Assembly (NCBI GenBank): GCA_009711615.1
Contig: VENI01000008.1
Location: 92,412-156,411, forward strand
Length of the DNA stretch: 64,000 nt
Reading direction: 5' to 3'
Source of the DNA: Bacillota bacterium
GTDB taxonomy: Bacteria; Bacillota; Desulfotomaculia; Desulfotomaculales; Desulfohalotomaculaceae
A program made the translations under genes and the position numbers. The notes under the pieces are model-generated. The model was not told the origin of the DNA, made no database searches, and saw only the letters and a program-made list of their open reading frames with translations. Below are positions 61,840 through 64,000 of the stretch, piece by piece (positions within the stretch are counted from its first letter, which is position 1; every line of letters starts with the position of its first letter).

Positions 61840-62478
61840 TTAGTTAAGTTTTTCTATACTACTATACGCTATTTCTCCTACAGTTTTTTGATAAAGGTCA
61901 CCATCAATATATATATCTACAATACTTTGATCAACGACCAATTTAGTAAGTTTGTCTAAGCTGCCCCTTACCCCGAGCTCGCCTATAGCCCAAGCGGCAT
62001 AGCCTCTTACGTATGGTTTGGGTGCCTCTAAGAATTTAATAATATCTGGCAATACTTCATTTATATATTCCACTTTCCCCTTTAGCCTTCCAACTGCCCA
62101 TAGCATACCGGGCTGAAACATCTCTTCATTCATGGATGACGATATCATCATCGGACCTAAATCAGCAAATAAGTCAGGATTGTTATATATGATTTCTGCA
62201 ATTGCCTGTGGGGCGCTCCAACTCTGGCCACCAGACTCATCATTCATTGACCACAAAAATCTACGAATAATGTCTCTTATTACTTCTGGATCGTTTTTTG
62301 CTATCTCTTTTGATACCAACCCCAATGTTTCAATGCTTTTCCACCGTAAAAGGTTGTCTTTTGTGTATGTTAAACGAATTAGATGCCTTATAACCTTCTT
62401 TGGATTGTTCTGGGCCATATCAATAATGATAGTAAAGTCTTTTCCATCCACCAGGGAAGCTATCTTTTGCTTATCCAA
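61840..62478 (-). CDS. HEAT-repeat protein, DVU0298 type
   Basis: Helical-repeat protein of 212 aa with four to five HEAT-like repeats (for example YTKDNLLRWKSIETLGLVS, GYAAWAIGELGV) and the segment DESGGQSWSAPQAIAEII that marks the group called DVU0298 after the Desulfovibrio protein. These occur in sulfate- or sulfite-reducing and other anaerobes; function unknown, probably a protein-interaction scaffold. It is preceded by the terminator of tupA and shares its strand. Confidence 0.8.
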   Translation of the reverse strand: MDKQKIASLVDGKDFTIIIDMAQNNPKKVIRHLIRLTYTKDNLLRWKSIETLGLVSKEIAKNDPEVIRDIIRRFLWSMNDESGGQSWSAPQAIAEIIYNNPDLFADLGPMMISSSMNEEMFQPGMLWAVGRLKGKVEYINEVLPDIIKFLEAPKPYVRGYAAWAIGELGVRGSLDKLTKLVVDQSIVDIYIDGDLYQKTVGEIAYSSIEKLN

Positions 62479-62509
62479 ATATCCTCACCTCGGCTTTATA
62501 TTAGCAAAA

Positions 62510-62542
62510 AATAATACGGTAGTATAGACCTACCGCATTATT
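62510..62542 (-). terminator. Terminator of tupA
   Basis: AATAATGCGGTAG..CTACCGTATTATT followed by TTTT on the minus strand. Confidence 0.9.
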
Positions 62543-62553
62543 CTCAACACTCG

Positions 62554-63447
62554 CTATTCACCTTTTATTACCTGTTCGATTGTCTTACCGGCATCTGGGA
62601 AGAACAGTGGTTGACCATATTTATCCTTACCGAAATCTTTAATAACTTCCTGTGTCTCAGCATTAACCATAAACTCTACAAAAGCCTTTCCACCTTCGGC
62701 ATTAACCTTGTCATACTTGTCTGGGTTAACCTGCATAGCATGATAGATATTTAAAAGTACTCCGTCACCTTCTACCATTATTTCCAGGTCTAAGTTATCT
62801 TTATGAGCCAGGTATGTAGCCCGGTCTGTTAATGTATATGCCAGTTTTTGGTTAGCTACCACCAGTGTGTCACCCATTCCACTTCCAGTCTCCTGGTACC
62901 ATTGTCCAGAAGGTTCAACTCCGCCATCTTTCCAGATAGCTAGTTCCTTCTTATTTGTTCCTGAATCGTCACCGCGGGATACAAATAGAATTTCGCTATC
63001 TGCAATTGCTGCAAATGCATCTGCTGCCACTTTGCCACCTTTAATACCTGCAGGATCATCCTTAGGACCAATGATAACAAAATCGTTGTGCATTATTACC
63101 TGGTAGTTGGTTACTGCTTCAGCATCCACCAACTTTTGTTCTGCCGATGGTGCGTGAGTTAATAGGGCATCTGCCTCACCCGCTTCACCCATTGAAAGTG
63201 CTTTACCTGTACCAACTGCTACTACTTTTAAGTTATAACCGGTTTGCTCTTCAAACATTGGCTCTAAAACATCTAACAATCCACTGTCACGGGTACTGGT
63301 GGTGGTGGCCAAAATAATGTCCTTATTCTCTGCCTGCTGTTCATTTTCAGACTGTTGAGCCCCTTGATTATCTTGGGCTTCTTGTCCTTGACAACCGATC
63401 AAAGCTATACTCATTAAAAAGATAGTCACTAATAATAACTTCTTCAT
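62554..63447 (-). CDS. tupA: Tungstate-binding lipoprotein TupA
   Basis: Substrate-binding lipoprotein of 297 aa for the TupBC transporter. Signal peptide ends in LIGCQG (lipobox). A Gln/Asn-rich linker precedes the mature domain, which has the tungstate motif ILATTTSTRDSGLLD (near residue 45) and FVIIGPKDDPAG typical of TupA rather than ModA. tupBC lie 31 kb away in the aor operon, so binding protein and membrane parts are controlled separately. Controlled here by a cofactor riboswitch and terminator. Confidence 0.93.
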   Translation of the reverse strand: MKKLLLVTIFLMSIALIGCQGQEAQDNQGAQQSENEQQAENKDIILATTTSTRDSGLLDVLEPMFEEQTGYNLKVVAVGTGKALSMGEAGEADALLTHAPSAEQKLVDAEAVTNYQVIMHNDFVIIGPKDDPAGIKGGKVAADAFAAIADSEILFVSRGDDSGTNKKELAIWKDGGVEPSGQWYQETGSGMGDTLVVANQKLAYTLTDRATYLAHKDNLDLEIMVEGDGVLLNIYHAMQVNPDKYDKVNAEGGKAFVEFMVNAETQEVIKDFGKDKYGQPLFFPDAGKTIEQVIKGE

Positions 63448-63480
63448 TCTTCTACCCCTCCATATTTTTTAAAAGACTTC

Positions 63481-63526
63481 AAAAACAACAAAAACCAAAC
63501 CCCGCTGTAGTAGCAAAAAGTTTGGC
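63481..63526 (-). terminator. Riboswitch-linked terminator of tupA
   Basis: On the minus strand CCAAAC..GTTTGG followed by TTTTTGTTGTTTTT, between the riboswitch and tupA. A short ATGCGTAA/TTACGCAT hairpin lies between them and could serve as part of the switch. Confidence 0.75.
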
Positions 63527-63551
63527 AAAACATGCGTAATTTTACGCATTA

Positions 63552-63659
63552 TCACTCTCCTTTCCACACCGGGAGGCACACACGTTTCCACGTGTACCCT
63601 GTCGGCCTAAAAACCATAGCACCCATTTGCTTTAGGTTGGAAGGCTCGGAGTACGGTAT
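63552..63659 (-). ncRNA. Molybdenum/tungsten cofactor (Moco) riboswitch
   Basis: The minus strand reads ACTCCGAGCC, ACCTAAAGC, TTTTAGGCCGACAGGGTACACG-T-GGAA-ACGTGTGT, GCCTCCCGG, GGAAAGGAG. It has the P1 pairing CTCC/GGAG, a GNRA-like capped P3, and the conserved GCCUCC..GGAAAGG pattern of the Moco RNA motif. The position before tupA, whose product supplies tungstate, makes sense for feedback control by molybdo- or tungstopterin cofactor. Recognised by pattern only; a covariance search would confirm. Confidence 0.75.
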
Positions 63660-63726
63660 TTAATTTTAATATAACACTTATTCTATTTTTAATTAAAACC
63701 TCCTGCTATTCTTATAAATTTCATAT

Positions 63727-63763
63727 AAAAAAACCTGTCAAGCTTAATTCACTTAACAGGTTT
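63727..63763 (-). terminator. Terminator of the rRNA operon
   Basis: AAACCTGT..ACAGGTTT followed by TTTTTTT on the minus strand, directly after tRNA-Asn. Confidence 0.87.
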
Positions 63764-63768
63764 CTTAA

Positions 63769-63843
<75 letters not shown>

Positions 63844-63881
63844 TCATTGCCCGGTAAATCCGGGCTTTTATTAAAAATTGT

Positions 63882-63996
<115 letters not shown>

Positions 63997-64000
63997 AAAC

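Overview
The window (64 kb, low G+C) looks like chromosome of a strictly anaerobic, endospore-forming Gram-positive bacterium, probably a Peptococcaceae / Desulfotomaculum-type clostridium. The case rests on combined content: a SleB-type cortex hydrolase, a tungsten aldehyde:ferredoxin oxidoreductase with its own tungstate transport and pterin-cofactor genes, a PflX-type radical SAM protein, a rubrerythrin-like protein, a DVU0298-type HEAT protein seen mostly in sulfur-reducing anaerobes, frequent TTG/GTG starts with strong Shine-Dalgarno sites, and clear sigma-54 promoters. Species cannot be fixed from the sequence alone.

Layout. 1-11 kb is accessory DNA: a frameshifted phage tape-measure remnant, a probable group II intron 5' fragment, an intact IS21-family element (1398-3957) with a 5-bp target duplication, an unknown 237-aa protein, and a complete type I restriction-modification locus (hsdR-hsdS-hsdM). 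11.6-15.1 kb: rlmD, an MFS permease and a PflX-type radical SAM protein. 15.2-24.6 kb is an anion-export module: sensor kinase and sigma-54 activator, a consensus -24/-12 promoter, tauE, a small membrane protein, a CBS protein, a WYL-type regulator, a second tauE-like gene and a DASS/SLC13 permease; the last two share a 17-bp operator-like palindrome. 24.7-26.2 kb: an NhaB antiporter that looks foreign.

26.6-40.4 kb is a tungsten/aldehyde module. One leftward gene series, aor-moaD-tupB-tupC-moaA-moaC-MOSC-mobB-moeB, lies behind a sigma-54 promoter. Next to it are a second sigma-54 activator, its kinase and two iron-dependent alcohol dehydrogenases, one with its own sigma-54 promoter. The missing tungstate-binding protein TupA is at 62.5-63.4 kb behind a molybdenum/tungsten-cofactor riboswitch and terminator.

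40.7-46.3 kb: CapA-like lipoprotein, a YjbQ remnant, an amidase, a LysR regulator, a NifU-type protein whose second cluster cysteine codon is UGA (candidate selenoprotein), an anti-sigma/ECF sigma pair and a 45-aa membrane protein. 46.4-58.4 kb: tRNA-Leu, then a tellurite/Ter stress locus: rightward yceG-telA converging on leftward terD-terD-terD-terC-citE-like-PRTase/TRSP-StiP-HAD-AIM24, with a 241-bp MITE-like repeat inside the leftward operon. 58.4-62.5 kb: small regulator, LysM protein, secreted papain-fold protein, unknown protein, SleB-like hydrolase, HEAT protein. The window ends with tupA, tRNA-Asn and 5S rRNA, the 3' end of an rRNA operon read leftward.
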